Assembly (NCBI GenBank): GCA_947448955.1
Contig: CANFPU010000008.1
Span: forward strand, 1-60,628
Source of the DNA: Burkholderiales bacterium
Lineage (GTDB): Bacteria > Pseudomonadota > Gammaproteobacteria > Burkholderiales > Burkholderiaceae_C
DNA length: 60,628 nucleotides
Reading direction: 5' to 3'
The notes under the pieces are model-generated. The model was given only the letters and a program-made list of their open reading frames with translations, had not been told where the DNA came from and made no database searches. The translations under genes were made by a program, and so were the position numbers. Numbering within the stretch: position 1 is the stretch's first letter; each line of letters begins with the position of its first letter. This document shows, piece by piece, positions 25,268 through 33,461 of this stretch.

Positions 25268-26020
25268 TCAAAGTTTCACGTCCACATGACCTGCGCGAAC
25301 CACATTCGCCGCGACCAGTTTACCGTCGGGCATTTTGACCCGTATCGTATCGCCAACGCCGCCAGCTTGCTGAGCCGAGCCTTCTGCCGAGACCTGGAAA
25401 GCTTGGCCAACCAACCGAACGGTCACACGATCGCCTACCTTGATGACGGTCGCCTGCCGCAAAACGTTTAGCACCAGGCTGGCGCCTTCCTTGATCGGCC
25501 GGACGGTCTCTCGACCCAAAGCCTGCGCCAAGTCGGTGAGGACACCGAGGGGCTCGGTCGCAACGTCGGCGTCGACCAGTCGCAAGTCTTCGGAGCGCAG
25601 CAACTGCCCGAGGGGCAGCGATCGGCCCGCTTGCACCACCTGGCCCATACCGCGCACCCGCACATTCACCGACCAGCGCCAAGCAGGTTGATCGCATTGG
25701 AGAACGACGGTCAAGGGACCAAGCCATCGCGTACGGCTGCTGTCGGCCATGCGAGGCGATCGCTGGCAAGCCGGCGGCCCGGGCTCATCGGCGGCCACCT
25801 CGACCGAGGTGCGAAGCCCGGCGCTCAGGTTTTGCCGCTCAACATATTGTTCAATCACCTGACGCCAAACCGCCGACTTGACTTCGGTTTGCGCGACGGC
25901 GCCCGGCGTGACCAGCCCAGCCATGCAGAGCCACAAGGCGCTGACCCAACCCGCTCGTTTGCGGCCTCGCTGTGGCTCGCCAGACTCGACAGCGGCGTGA
26001 TGCGGCGGCCAGACGATCAT
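25268..26020 (-). CDS. flgA: flagellar P-ring assembly chaperone FlgA
   Basis: A 250-residue protein with a signal-peptide-like segment (WVSALWLCMAGLVTPGAVAQ) preceded by a rather long charged leader. The C-terminal SAF-type domain is visible as VRGMGQVVQAGRSLPLGQLL, then GRETVRPIKEGASLVLNVL and a final KMPDGKLVAANVVRAGHV. FlgA works in the periplasm and helps FlgI form the P ring. Its ATG overlaps the stop of the upstream unknown gene as ATGA, which ties the unknown six-gene block to the flagellar operon. An internal methionine just before the hydrophobic core is an alternative start. Confidence 0.92.
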   Translation of the reverse strand: MIVWPPHHAAVESGEPQRGRKRAGWVSALWLCMAGLVTPGAVAQTEVKSAVWRQVIEQYVERQNLSAGLRTSVEVAADEPGPPACQRSPRMADSSRTRWLGPLTVVLQCDQPAWRWSVNVRVRGMGQVVQAGRSLPLGQLLRSEDLRLVDADVATEPLGVLTDLAQALGRETVRPIKEGASLVLNVLRQATVIKVGDRVTVRLVGQAFQVSAEGSAQQAGGVGDTIRVKMPDGKLVAANVVRAGHVDVKL

Positions 26021-27504
26021 GTCGACTCGACCTGGCTGGCGGGATCGACCGACGCCGCCGCCGCCCGCCGCCTGGGCTTTCGTTTGGGTGCGGCAAGCGG
26101 CAATGCCGGCACATCCTGAGCTGGTGCCGGCAGCGCCTCGATCACCGGCATTGGCTTGAATTCAAGCGGCATCAGCAAGGGCATCAAGCGGCCACTGCTG
26201 TCGCTGACCATTGCCTGCCATTGCGCCGGCATCGGCCACTGGGCTGGGGCCGGCAGTTCGTAGCGCCAGACCGCGACCGCAGGCTCGGGCGCCGCATCCT
26301 CGATGTTCAAGTCAAGCTGCAGGCTCTCGGCACCGATGCGCAAACTGGCCTGGCGCCTGGCCGTCGACGCGGTGCGGGATATCCGACCCTTTGTCGGCCC
26401 AGCATGTCCTGACGCCTGTCCGACGGGGTGGATGGGCGCAAGACCGGTCTTGGCGTGCGCTGCCGCGTCATCCGTCACGACCAGGCCTTCAAATTGCAAG
26501 CTGTACAAGGCGAACCAGCCTTGCGGGCAGCGCAGCACAACGACCAAGGGCCGCCGCGGATCGCGCGGCACACTGAGGCGCAGCCCATCGGGCAGTACAT
26601 CGACGCGCCCACCGCACTGACCGACGATCTGGCCGACCGCGGCCAAGGCATGGTCCGAGGGCTGGCAGTGGTCGATTTCCACCGAAAGCACGCCTGCCGC
26701 GGCGGTCGCACGCAGCGAAGGCCCTGTCGCCAAAGCCGCCGCCGCCAAAGCCGCCGCCATCGTCGCCAACGCCTCGGGTGCAGCCAACAGCGCAGCGGGC
26801 AGCGCTGTCCCGCCAAGTTGTTCGCAGCTCACCCGCGCCTGGGCCACCAAGCCAGCGATTACCCGTTCGATGCCGGCACGCGCCGATGCCGGCGTCTGAG
26901 CCAGGCCTTCGTGCAGGCTACGGGCTTGGGCCAAAGCACTCGACCGATGATCAGACGCTGCGCGATGGGCATCCGCCGCCGCAGCCTGTTGCGCGGAGAC
27001 GGCAAGCGCATCAGCGGTCGGGTTGACCGGCAACGCCGCCGAGAGCAGCACAGTCGGCAGATCCTCGACGGCAGGGGGCGCACTTGGCACAGCAGGCGCA
27101 GTGGATGAGACCGGCTTGGCCGGGGCCAGTCGGCCCAGCCAGGCCGCCGCGAACAGCTTGTCGTCCACGGCGGGCTTGTCGCTTCGCAGCGTCAGGATCA
27201 CCTCGCTGAGCCGATCGGTGAGTTCATTGGCGAGCTCGCGGCGCTCGCCGACCTGTGCGGGCGTTTGGACCTGATCGAGCCAGCGCGCCAGCGCGCGGGC
27301 ACAGCTGGCGTAGGACGCCAACTCCAGCGTGCGCAGCAGGTCGGCCAACGCATCGGCGGCGCTGGCCGCGGATGCGGCACCGCGCTCGCGTTGCATGAAC
27401 CGCTGCAACTCGCTGTTGAGCTGCTCGGCGTCGATCAGGAACAGTTCGGACAGCACCCTGAGATCCTCAAGTCGGCGTGGAGCCGCTGTGCTCAACGGCT
27501 GCAT
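26017..27504 (-). CDS. uncharacterised protein, possible eroded CheA/ChpA-like kinase
   Basis: A 495-residue, Ala/Pro-rich cytoplasmic protein; no family can be named with certainty. Three stretches recall a CheA plan. Residues ~15-90 are helical and HPt-like (FLIDAEQLNSELQRFM, LLRTLELASYASCARAL), but Thr-Leu-Glu stands where HTLKG would be. Residues ~270-310 resemble the end of an HATPase domain (GGRVDVLPDGLRLSV) but lack the N box and DxGxG. A CheW-like strand pattern follows (PLVVVLRCPQGWFALYSL). If the reading is right, phosphotransfer is dead and the protein is structural. It overlaps the gene upstream by 38 bp and is coupled by ATGA to flgA. The ancestry is an inference. Confidence 0.5.
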   Translation of the reverse strand: MQPLSTAAPRRLEDLRVLSELFLIDAEQLNSELQRFMQRERGAASAASAADALADLLRTLELASYASCARALARWLDQVQTPAQVGERRELANELTDRLSEVILTLRSDKPAVDDKLFAAAWLGRLAPAKPVSSTAPAVPSAPPAVEDLPTVLLSAALPVNPTADALAVSAQQAAAADAHRAASDHRSSALAQARSLHEGLAQTPASARAGIERVIAGLVAQARVSCEQLGGTALPAALLAAPEALATMAAALAAAALATGPSLRATAAAGVLSVEIDHCQPSDHALAAVGQIVGQCGGRVDVLPDGLRLSVPRDPRRPLVVVLRCPQGWFALYSLQFEGLVVTDDAAAHAKTGLAPIHPVGQASGHAGPTKGRISRTASTARRQASLRIGAESLQLDLNIEDAAPEPAVAVWRYELPAPAQWPMPAQWQAMVSDSSGRLMPLLMPLEFKPMPVIEALPAPAQDVPALPLAAPKRKPRRRAAAASVDPASQVEST

Positions 27505-28858
27505 TCACGTCGCCCTGCAGCACACCCAGTTGGCTGACCAGATGCTGTAAATCAGACTGCAAGCGCACCAAATCGCGCCTGGGCACCACCGACCGAGGCT
27601 CGGCGAGCGACTCACGCTGATCACGCAAGTCCTCGAGCTTGCCCAGCGCAGCCACCGTGTTCACCAGCAAACCGTCCAGCCGCTCCAGTGCCTCAACCTG
27701 CGCCGTGTCGGTATCGCCGGCAAGCCGGGACAGCGCCAGGTTGACGGTGCCTTCACGGGCGCGCTGAAGCAAGTCGGCCAACTGCAGCAAGTCGATGATC
27801 AACTCGCCCTCGGCCTGTTGCAAGGATTGGCCTGTGCCGTCCACCAGCGAACGCGCCAGTCGTTCGAGCGAAACACTGGCCTCGCAAACGATGTCGACCG
27901 CATCGCGCAAATCGTGCCAGCGCTCCTCGTCGATCAATACACCCGACATGGGCGGCGGCAAGACCTCCGCGAGCTGCCGTGGCACTTCGGTCGGCGGTTC
28001 AGGCAGCACGGCCGGCGACGGATCTGGCGGCTCAGGCGCAGGGGACGCGGTCGGCGTCAACACCACCGCAAGGTCAGGCTGTTCTGCCACCACCAAAGGC
28101 TGCGCCATAGTCGATCTGGGCCGCAGGATCCGTTGCGCGCCTGCGGCCAGCGCCAACAAGAGTGCCAACAGGGCCACGCTGTTGATGACCAGGTCAGACG
28201 CACCAGAGGTGGCCGGTGCAGCAGACTCTTCGAGCAAAGCCAGCGCGTCGCGGCGCAAACCCATGAACTGGTCGACCAGTGCCAGCGCTTCTTGTAGGCG
28301 CTGCGCGCTTTCACCGCGCCCCAGTCCCAGCGCACGGCCTGACTCGCCGGCATTGGCGCGGACCAGCCGGTCACCCAGGATCCCGCGCAAACGAGGCATG
28401 TCGACCACGCTGACGTCTTCACCGCACAGGGACTGCGCCCCCGGCAGCGCACGGTCACCGGCGATGCTCTCATGCGCCAGTTGCTCCATCAACTGCGCCA
28501 GGTCGCCAAAGGCCTTGCGCTGAGCAGCCAAAGACTGCAGCGCCAGCGACACTCGGTCCAGTGACTTGCTGTCGACCCCGCCAGCGCCGATCAACCACTG
28601 GCTGTCGAGACGGCGAGCCAGCAGTTCGACGCCCTGCCCCAGCGCGGTGAGCCGGGCGTAATGGGCAGCGTCCAGCAGGCTGGGCCGGTCGAGCTGGTTG
28701 CGCATGGTCTGGCTCAGCAACTTGAGCTCTGCGACGACCTGATGGCGCGCATGACGCACCTCGCTCAGCAACAGGGCCAGCAGCAGCACCACAAACGCCA
28801 GCGCCCAAAGGCCCAGGTCATACAGGTTCGAACGAAGGTTCAGCGGCTTGAAGGTCAT
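27467..28858 (-). CDS. membrane protein with MCP/PilJ-like architecture but no signalling tip
   Basis: About 463 residues from the ATG at 28858, which forms TGATG with the upstream stop. A first membrane helix (LGLWALAFVVLLLALLLSEV) is followed by ~190 residues of periplasmic helical region, a second membrane helix (LVINSVALLALLLALAAGA), a Pro-rich linker and a long C-terminal coiled region with LERLARSLVDGTGQSLQQAEG. The order is that of a chemoreceptor such as PilJ, but the conserved receptor hairpin (the LNAAIEAARAGE-type core) is absent. Together with the CheW-like and CheA-like neighbours it suggests a remodelled chemosensory complex. No function can be assigned. Confidence 0.5.
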   Translation of the reverse strand: MTFKPLNLRSNLYDLGLWALAFVVLLLALLLSEVRHARHQVVAELKLLSQTMRNQLDRPSLLDAAHYARLTALGQGVELLARRLDSQWLIGAGGVDSKSLDRVSLALQSLAAQRKAFGDLAQLMEQLAHESIAGDRALPGAQSLCGEDVSVVDMPRLRGILGDRLVRANAGESGRALGLGRGESAQRLQEALALVDQFMGLRRDALALLEESAAPATSGASDLVINSVALLALLLALAAGAQRILRPRSTMAQPLVVAEQPDLAVVLTPTASPAPEPPDPSPAVLPEPPTEVPRQLAEVLPPPMSGVLIDEERWHDLRDAVDIVCEASVSLERLARSLVDGTGQSLQQAEGELIIDLLQLADLLQRAREGTVNLALSRLAGDTDTAQVEALERLDGLLVNTVAALGKLEDLRDQRESLAEPRSVVPRRDLVRLQSDLQHLVSQLGVLQGDVNAAVEHSGSTPT

Positions 28859-29253
28859 CAATGGCAATCTTGAGAGGACTGGCTCGTGGATCCATGCGCC
28901 TCAACGGGTGAGCGCCGGTCGACTGGCAGGCTGATACCGCTGGCCGGCGCCGCATCGGCGCTCATCAAGCCCAGCACCTCACACACCGCCACCGCGAGCA
29001 AGGGCTCAGCCCCATCGGTCAGCACCACGCCCCAATTTGGCTGCGGAGACACCGCGTCAGTCTTGAGCAACAAAGGCGCCGACAGCGCAATCATCGGGCC
29101 ATGGTCCGTGGCGACGAGTTGTAGCGCGCCACCCTGAGCATCCTGGCCGCTCCACCCCGCGCGGGCGAGCCGACCGATTCGCACCACTGAGGCCGCCGGC
29201 AAGTCCAGCAATGTCTGGCCGATGCGCACTCTCAGCACGCGCTGGCCTGCCAT
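28858..29253 (-). CDS. small CheW/PilI-like protein
   Basis: About 131 residues from the ATG at 29253, overlapping the upstream stop by one base (TGATG); the longer open frame runs into the upstream gene. The sequence reads as beta strands of a CheW fold: RVLRVRIGQTLLDLPAASV, GGALQLVATDHGPMIALSAP and a final strand-helix (LLAVAVCEVLGLMSA). CheW proteins couple receptors to CheA. It is shorter than typical CheW (about 150-165) and diverged. The neighbouring MCP-like and CheA-like genes in the same operon support the reading, but similarity is weak. Confidence 0.45.
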   Translation of the reverse strand: MAGQRVLRVRIGQTLLDLPAASVVRIGRLARAGWSGQDAQGGALQLVATDHGPMIALSAPLLLKTDAVSPQPNWGVVLTDGAEPLLAVAVCEVLGLMSADAAPASGISLPVDRRSPVEAHGSTSQSSQDCH

Positions 29254-30467
29254 CACAAGGCCCACCGTGCCCGAGCAGACTGCCCCAAGGTCAGCAACAA
29301 CACCAGCCCGCCGGCGAGCAGGCTCCAGCCCAGTTGCAACAAGGCCTGGGTCTGACGCACGCGCCGACGCTCGACACCATTGCGGTATTCGCCCAAAGCC
29401 TTGTTGAAGCTCTGGTGGTACCAACCCAGCAACTCTTCGCTGCGCAGGTAGTTGCTGGCACTGTAGGCCGCCGCATTCAGCGTCGAGAGGTTGGCAACCA
29501 GCTCGTTGCTCACGCCCAGCAATCCTTCAACATAAGCCACCTGCCATTCGGGCGGCATCTGTTCGACATAGCCGCTGCGCAGCTGCTCGGTGATGCGCTC
29601 GGCATCGGTCAAACCAATGAAACGGATGGTGTCAGGCACCGGGAACAACAAGCCGAGGTTGGACAGGTCGAAGCGATCACCCTCCTTCAATCCCAGGCTG
29701 GCCGTCAAGGTTTCACTACCGCGCTGCAAGGTCAGCTCAAGCAGACGCAAAGGCCGGTCAGTGCTGATTTTGTAGACATCCCAGACAAAACCTGCCTCCT
29801 TGGAATTGACCTGTTTGACGATATCACCGGGCTCGACCTTGGCGCGCTCGGCGGCCGAGCCTTGGACCACAGCCTGCACCACCGAGCGCGTCGCGCGCAA
29901 CGTCTGCTCGGCACGGGCATTTTCGAAGGTCGCAATATTCTGCACCGCCCGCATCAGCCGGTCTTCATTGGGCGTGAGCATGCGCTGCAGGTCAGGGTTG
30001 AGCCGGTTCGCGGCCAGCAACTTGGTGTGCCCGAGGGCCGGAAACTGTCCCAGCCTGGGCACGACGAAGGCATGGCTCTCAAGCGCACGACTGGCCGACA
30101 CAATGCCCCAGGCTGCAACCATGACCCAGATCACGACCAGCGCACTGACGACATTTGACGCCACCCCAAGCCACTGCTCAATGCCGCGTAACGCGGGCAC
30201 CGAACGGGTTGGACCCGTTGTCGATGCTGATGCCGAGTTCACCGCCGCCGGCTTGGCGGCAGCCTTGGCGGCCGCCGGTTCCTGACGGCGAATACGCCGG
30301 CGGAAATCGTCGAGCAGCGCATTGATGCGCTGATGTTGACGCACCGGCGATTCGCCGGCCGCAGGTGCCGGCACCACGGAGACCGCAGACGCATCGGCAG
30401 CAGCCGCGAGCTGTGCAGCCTTGGCAGCCGCGCCAGGTCGCAAGCGGTTCAGCAATTTGAGAATCAT
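29253..30467 (-). CDS. two-pass membrane protein with a PDZ-like domain
   Basis: About 404 residues from the ATG at 30467 (MILKLLNRL), which overlaps the upstream stop as ATGA. A charged cytoplasmic N-terminus of ~95 residues precedes a membrane helix (VVSALVVIWVMVAAWGIV). The periplasmic part contains a PDZ-like stretch (VVQGSAAERAKVEPGDIVKQ, then LLELTLQRGSETLTASLGL). A second membrane helix closes the protein (LLQLGWSLLAGGLVLLLTL). PDZ domains bind peptide ends or sense misfolded envelope proteins; no protease domain is attached. It is probably an anchor or sensor for the complex formed with the coupled genes. I recognise no named family. Confidence 0.6.
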   Translation of the reverse strand: MILKLLNRLRPGAAAKAAQLAAAADASAVSVVPAPAAGESPVRQHQRINALLDDFRRRIRRQEPAAAKAAAKPAAVNSASASTTGPTRSVPALRGIEQWLGVASNVVSALVVIWVMVAAWGIVSASRALESHAFVVPRLGQFPALGHTKLLAANRLNPDLQRMLTPNEDRLMRAVQNIATFENARAEQTLRATRSVVQAVVQGSAAERAKVEPGDIVKQVNSKEAGFVWDVYKISTDRPLRLLELTLQRGSETLTASLGLKEGDRFDLSNLGLLFPVPDTIRFIGLTDAERITEQLRSGYVEQMPPEWQVAYVEGLLGVSNELVANLSTLNAAAYSASNYLRSEELLGWYHQSFNKALGEYRNGVERRRVRQTQALLQLGWSLLAGGLVLLLTLGQSARARWAL

Positions 30468-31312
30468 TGTGCAGGCCCCCAACCGGGCAATTTGACATCC
30501 ATGCCGAAATCGGCTCGCATCTTCTCGACGTCACGAAAACGTGACTTGAGCAATAGTTTTTCGCGACGTTCGTCCATCAGTGCGCGTGATTCCACCAATA
30601 CCGCCACCCAGGCCGATGGCCGATAACTCGTCACGGTGGCCTCGATCACCCGCAAACGGTCGGGCTCCAACTTGACGCGGACCATCAGCACCGCCTGGTC
30701 GCGGCCGTCGAACAGGGTCAGCTCGTCGAAATTCGATCGCGACAGCTTGTAGCTTCGGCCGGTGATGCGGAACTGGCGCCCAGAAGCCGTGAAGTCGACG
30801 ATGCACTCACGCGTGACCTCGTCGATCACGACGACACGACCCGGCTCAATGCGCGCCTGGCGGTGCCACTCTCGGTCGGCCTGTTGGGCCTCGGCCGATT
30901 TACGCGGCAACAGACGCAAGCTCTCGTAGATCTCGAACACGGTGTCGGGCAGTCGCATCTCCAGCGCCGCCCGACGCATCAACTGAACCGCGGAGCCGAC
31001 GTTGCCGCGCTCGGCTTCCATCTCACTGTTGGCGAGCGCGAGTCGATGGCGCAGGTCACTTTGCAGCGAGGCGAAACGCTCCAAGCTCGACAGCGATTGC
31101 TCCAGCGCATCGACCGAAGCGTCGGCGGGGGGCGGTGGCGCGACCACGACCACCGGCTCGACCCGGGGCGACGAAATGCGGCTGCGGAGGCGACGGCGCT
31201 CCGACACCAATGCCCAGACGCCAAAAGCAATCACCAGCAGCGCCAAGCATGCCAGGGCGATCACGACCTTGTAGCCAGGGTTGAGCGCCGGAACCACCGA
31301 TGGCTCAAGCAT
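30464..31312 (-). CDS. uncharacterised bitopic membrane protein with helical cytoplasmic region
   Basis: A 282-residue protein I do not recognise. An N-terminal membrane helix (VVIALACLALLVIAFGVWAL) is followed by a basic stop-transfer run, a Pro-rich hinge, a helical segment (LEQSLSSLERFASLQSDLRH) and a beta-rich C-terminal domain (QFRITGRSYKLSRSNFDEL, AVLMVRVKLEPDRLRVIE). The topology suggests that the bulk faces the cytoplasm. It overlaps the upstream gene by 8 bp and the downstream one by 4 bp, so the six genes are probably made in fixed ratio. Confidence 0.6.
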   Translation of the reverse strand: MLEPSVVPALNPGYKVVIALACLALLVIAFGVWALVSERRRLRSRISSPRVEPVVVVAPPPPADASVDALEQSLSSLERFASLQSDLRHRLALANSEMEAERGNVGSAVQLMRRAALEMRLPDTVFEIYESLRLLPRKSAEAQQADREWHRQARIEPGRVVVIDEVTRECIVDFTASGRQFRITGRSYKLSRSNFDELTLFDGRDQAVLMVRVKLEPDRLRVIEATVTSYRPSAWVAVLVESRALMDERREKLLLKSRFRDVEKMRADFGMDVKLPGWGPAQ

Positions 31313-32003
31313 GGCTGGCCACCCTCAGATCACCGAATGTCCCGCCTTGCGCCCATGCCACCACCTGATGAGCCAGTTCGCCGGAACCCGGGTCAGCATA
31401 GGCCAACTCGATCTGGTCGTTGAGTGCGGCAAACACCACTTGAGTCCGCTCGACCACCAAGTCAGACGAGGCGTTGTTGAGCACCACCGTGACACCCGCA
31501 CTGGCAGGAACGATCAAGCTGACGAAATCAGACTTGTCCATCACGGCGCCGGCATGGGCCCAGGACAGGGTGCCCGGCAGGTAGACGCCCTCGAGTCCGC
31601 GCGGGCTGGGCGTGACCGCCGCCTGGGCCATGACAGACCCCAACAGCGGCAACCTCGCCATGCGCAGCCAGCGATCACACCAGTTCGAAGTCGAGCGCTG
31701 CGCGCCGTAAGGGGCGGGATCGACACCGAGGTAGGGGAACAAGGCCAACAACCTCATGCCTGAGGCTAAACCGCCAAACGCGCTAAGCCCGAGCAACCAT
31801 GTGCCGGCCAACCCAACACCCACCAGGATCGCATCCTTTTGATGCGCACCGCCGACGCGCTCGATCAAGGACTTCAGGCTGCCCGCGAGACTCAAACCCG
31901 GGCTCAGCAGGAACTCGTGGCAATCCACTGGCCAGCCCCCGCTGGCGGCACAAAGAGACCCGGTAACCGGGTCCGGCAGCAGTGGAAATCTCACAATCAA
32001 CAC
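31305..32003 (-). CDS. uncharacterised membrane protein, first gene of the flg-linked operon
   Basis: A 232-residue protein I do not recognise, with a GTG start at 32003; no good ribosome site precedes it, so the start is uncertain. A hydrophobic region around residues 58-92 (ILVGVGLAGTWLLGLSAFGG, MRLLALFPYLG) is probably one or two membrane helices. The C-terminal ~90 residues are beta-rich (VSLIVPASAGVTVVLNNASS, VVFAALNDQIELAYADPG). It overlaps the next gene by 8 bp. The HD-GYP regulator is divergent across a 303-base gap. Confidence 0.55.
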   Translation of the reverse strand: MLIVRFPLLPDPVTGSLCAASGGWPVDCHEFLLSPGLSLAGSLKSLIERVGGAHQKDAILVGVGLAGTWLLGLSAFGGLASGMRLLALFPYLGVDPAPYGAQRSTSNWCDRWLRMARLPLLGSVMAQAAVTPSPRGLEGVYLPGTLSWAHAGAVMDKSDFVSLIVPASAGVTVVLNNASSDLVVERTQVVFAALNDQIELAYADPGSGELAHQVVAWAQGGTFGDLRVASHA

Positions 32004-32306
32004 TGATTATCTTTTAAAGTAATTCGATCATTTTATCACCAGGCATACCCTTGCTCAAGGCCTGTCAACTGCATTGGCGACAGCCACTCGGCCACTCAGC
32101 GAGACGCCGCTCCACTAGGCAATTTCGCCCTAGACAGCCCTGAAGACGCCACGATCTTTCGGCCGCAATCGACACCTTGACCCAACCGTCTCGCTACAAA
32201 TCGTGACAAAACCCACAGCAGCTTCACCCTCTAGAGCATGCCATTGCAGGCAAATTGCGTATAGCATTGAATCTGTTTATTACGACTTCTCACGCTAAAG
32301 TACCCT
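32004..32306. other. intergenic region between divergent transcription units
   Basis: These 303 bases separate the flg-linked operon (minus) from the HD-GYP regulator (plus). The left ~35 bases and the right ~60 bases are AT-rich, as expected for promoters. A sigma-70-like element serves the plus strand (listed separately). I found no convincing sigma-28 or sigma-54 element for the minus strand and no open frame of interest. Confidence 0.6.
32255..32283 (+). promoter_or_regulatory. candidate sigma-70 promoter of the HD-GYP regulator gene
   Basis: TTGCGT (32255-32260) and TATTAC (32278-32283) are separated by exactly 17 bases. The predicted start is about 17 bases before the ATG at 32307. It is assigned by consensus only. 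Confidence 0.55.
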
Positions 32307-33374
32307 ATGACGGTCTGCATCGTCGATGACAACACGGTCGTTGTCGCCCAGCTCAAGCACCTGCTTGAGCAGGTCGGTATCGTCGGCTCGTATGCCTTCA
32401 CCGATTCGCGCCAGGCATTGAATTGGTGTCTGGCGACGCCGCCGGACCTGATCTTGCTCGACTACCACATGCCCGATCTGGATGGGATCGAGTTTCTGGG
32501 CGAACTGCATCGGCACCAAGCCACAAAGCAGGTGCTGGTGGCGATGATTTCGGGCTGGGCGGTGGAAAGTATGCGCTTGGTCGCGCTGCGCGCAGGGGCG
32601 ATCGATGTGATCAGCAAGCCATTTTCGGCGGAGGAGGTCAAGCTCAAAGTCTTGAACCTATTGCGCCTGAACGAGCGGCATCAACCTCTGCAATGGACCT
32701 CGCGGGCGCACGAGACGCAGCGTCCTCCAGACCCGCTGGCGGACCCGGACGAAGCGGTCGTCACGATGCTGGAGCGTCTCGCAGCCATCCGAGCTGACCG
32801 CACGGCAGCGTCCATGCAACGCATCGGCGCCTTCGCCGCGCAGATCGGCGCCTGCTGCGGGCTGAACGACCGGGAGCAAGCGCTGCTGGCACGCGCTGCG
32901 CCCTTGCACGACATCGGCAGCTGGTCGGTGCCCAGCGAGGTGCTCGCGCGCAGCGCCCCGCTCACGGCAGAAAGCCGCCGCCAACTCAACGGACGAACCA
33001 GCGCGGGCCATCAAGTGCTCAGTCACTCGCGCTCGCCGGTGCTGCAGCTGGCGGCCGAGATTGCGCTGTCAAGCCTGGAACATTGGGACGGCAGCGGCGC
33101 ACCAAATGGCCTGAGAGGCGAGGCGATTCCACTGTCCGGCCGGATCGTCGCGTTGGCCGACATGTTCGAGCAGATGACCGGCTGGCATGCGCCCAACCGG
33201 TCCGCGTTGTCGGCTGATTCGGCATCGGCTGTGATCCATGCCGACGATGGCCAGCAATTCGACCCCAGCGTGGTGCGCGCGTTCGACCTAGCGCTGCCCT
33301 TGATGCGCAAGCTGATGGCGACGCGGCACCAAGACACCCTCTGCTGGCACCGAGAGGCGGTATTGGTGAACTGA
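32307..33374 (+). CDS. response regulator with variant HD-GYP domain
   Basis: A 355-residue protein. The receiver domain (1-120) has the acidic pair at the start, phosphoacceptor Asp52 in LLDYHMPDLDG and Lys104 in ISKPF. A linker leads to an HD-GYP-like domain: HDIGSWSVP (His201-Asp202), AGHQVL, and EHWDGSGAPNGLRGEAIPL at about 258-276. Active c-di-GMP phosphodiesterases usually read HDIGK and HExxDGSGYP, so here Lys is Ser and GYP is GAP. The metal-binding His and Asp residues look kept, so activity is possible but altered. As an RpfG-like protein it may lower c-di-GMP and favour motility, which fits the divergent flagellar operon. Confidence 0.88.
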   Translation: MTVCIVDDNTVVVAQLKHLLEQVGIVGSYAFTDSRQALNWCLATPPDLILLDYHMPDLDGIEFLGELHRHQATKQVLVAMISGWAVESMRLVALRAGAIDVISKPFSAEEVKLKVLNLLRLNERHQPLQWTSRAHETQRPPDPLADPDEAVVTMLERLAAIRADRTAASMQRIGAFAAQIGACCGLNDREQALLARAAPLHDIGSWSVPSEVLARSAPLTAESRRQLNGRTSAGHQVLSHSRSPVLQLAAEIALSSLEHWDGSGAPNGLRGEAIPLSGRIVALADMFEQMTGWHAPNRSALSADSASAVIHADDGQQFDPSVVRAFDLALPLMRKLMATRHQDTLCWHREAVLVN

Positions 33375-33461
33375 AGGTGCGGGAACTCTTCGGCGAATGC
33401 GATCCAGGAATGCAGTCGGTGACCGCAGACCGCCATGGCGCCGACCAAGATGCCGTACGAA

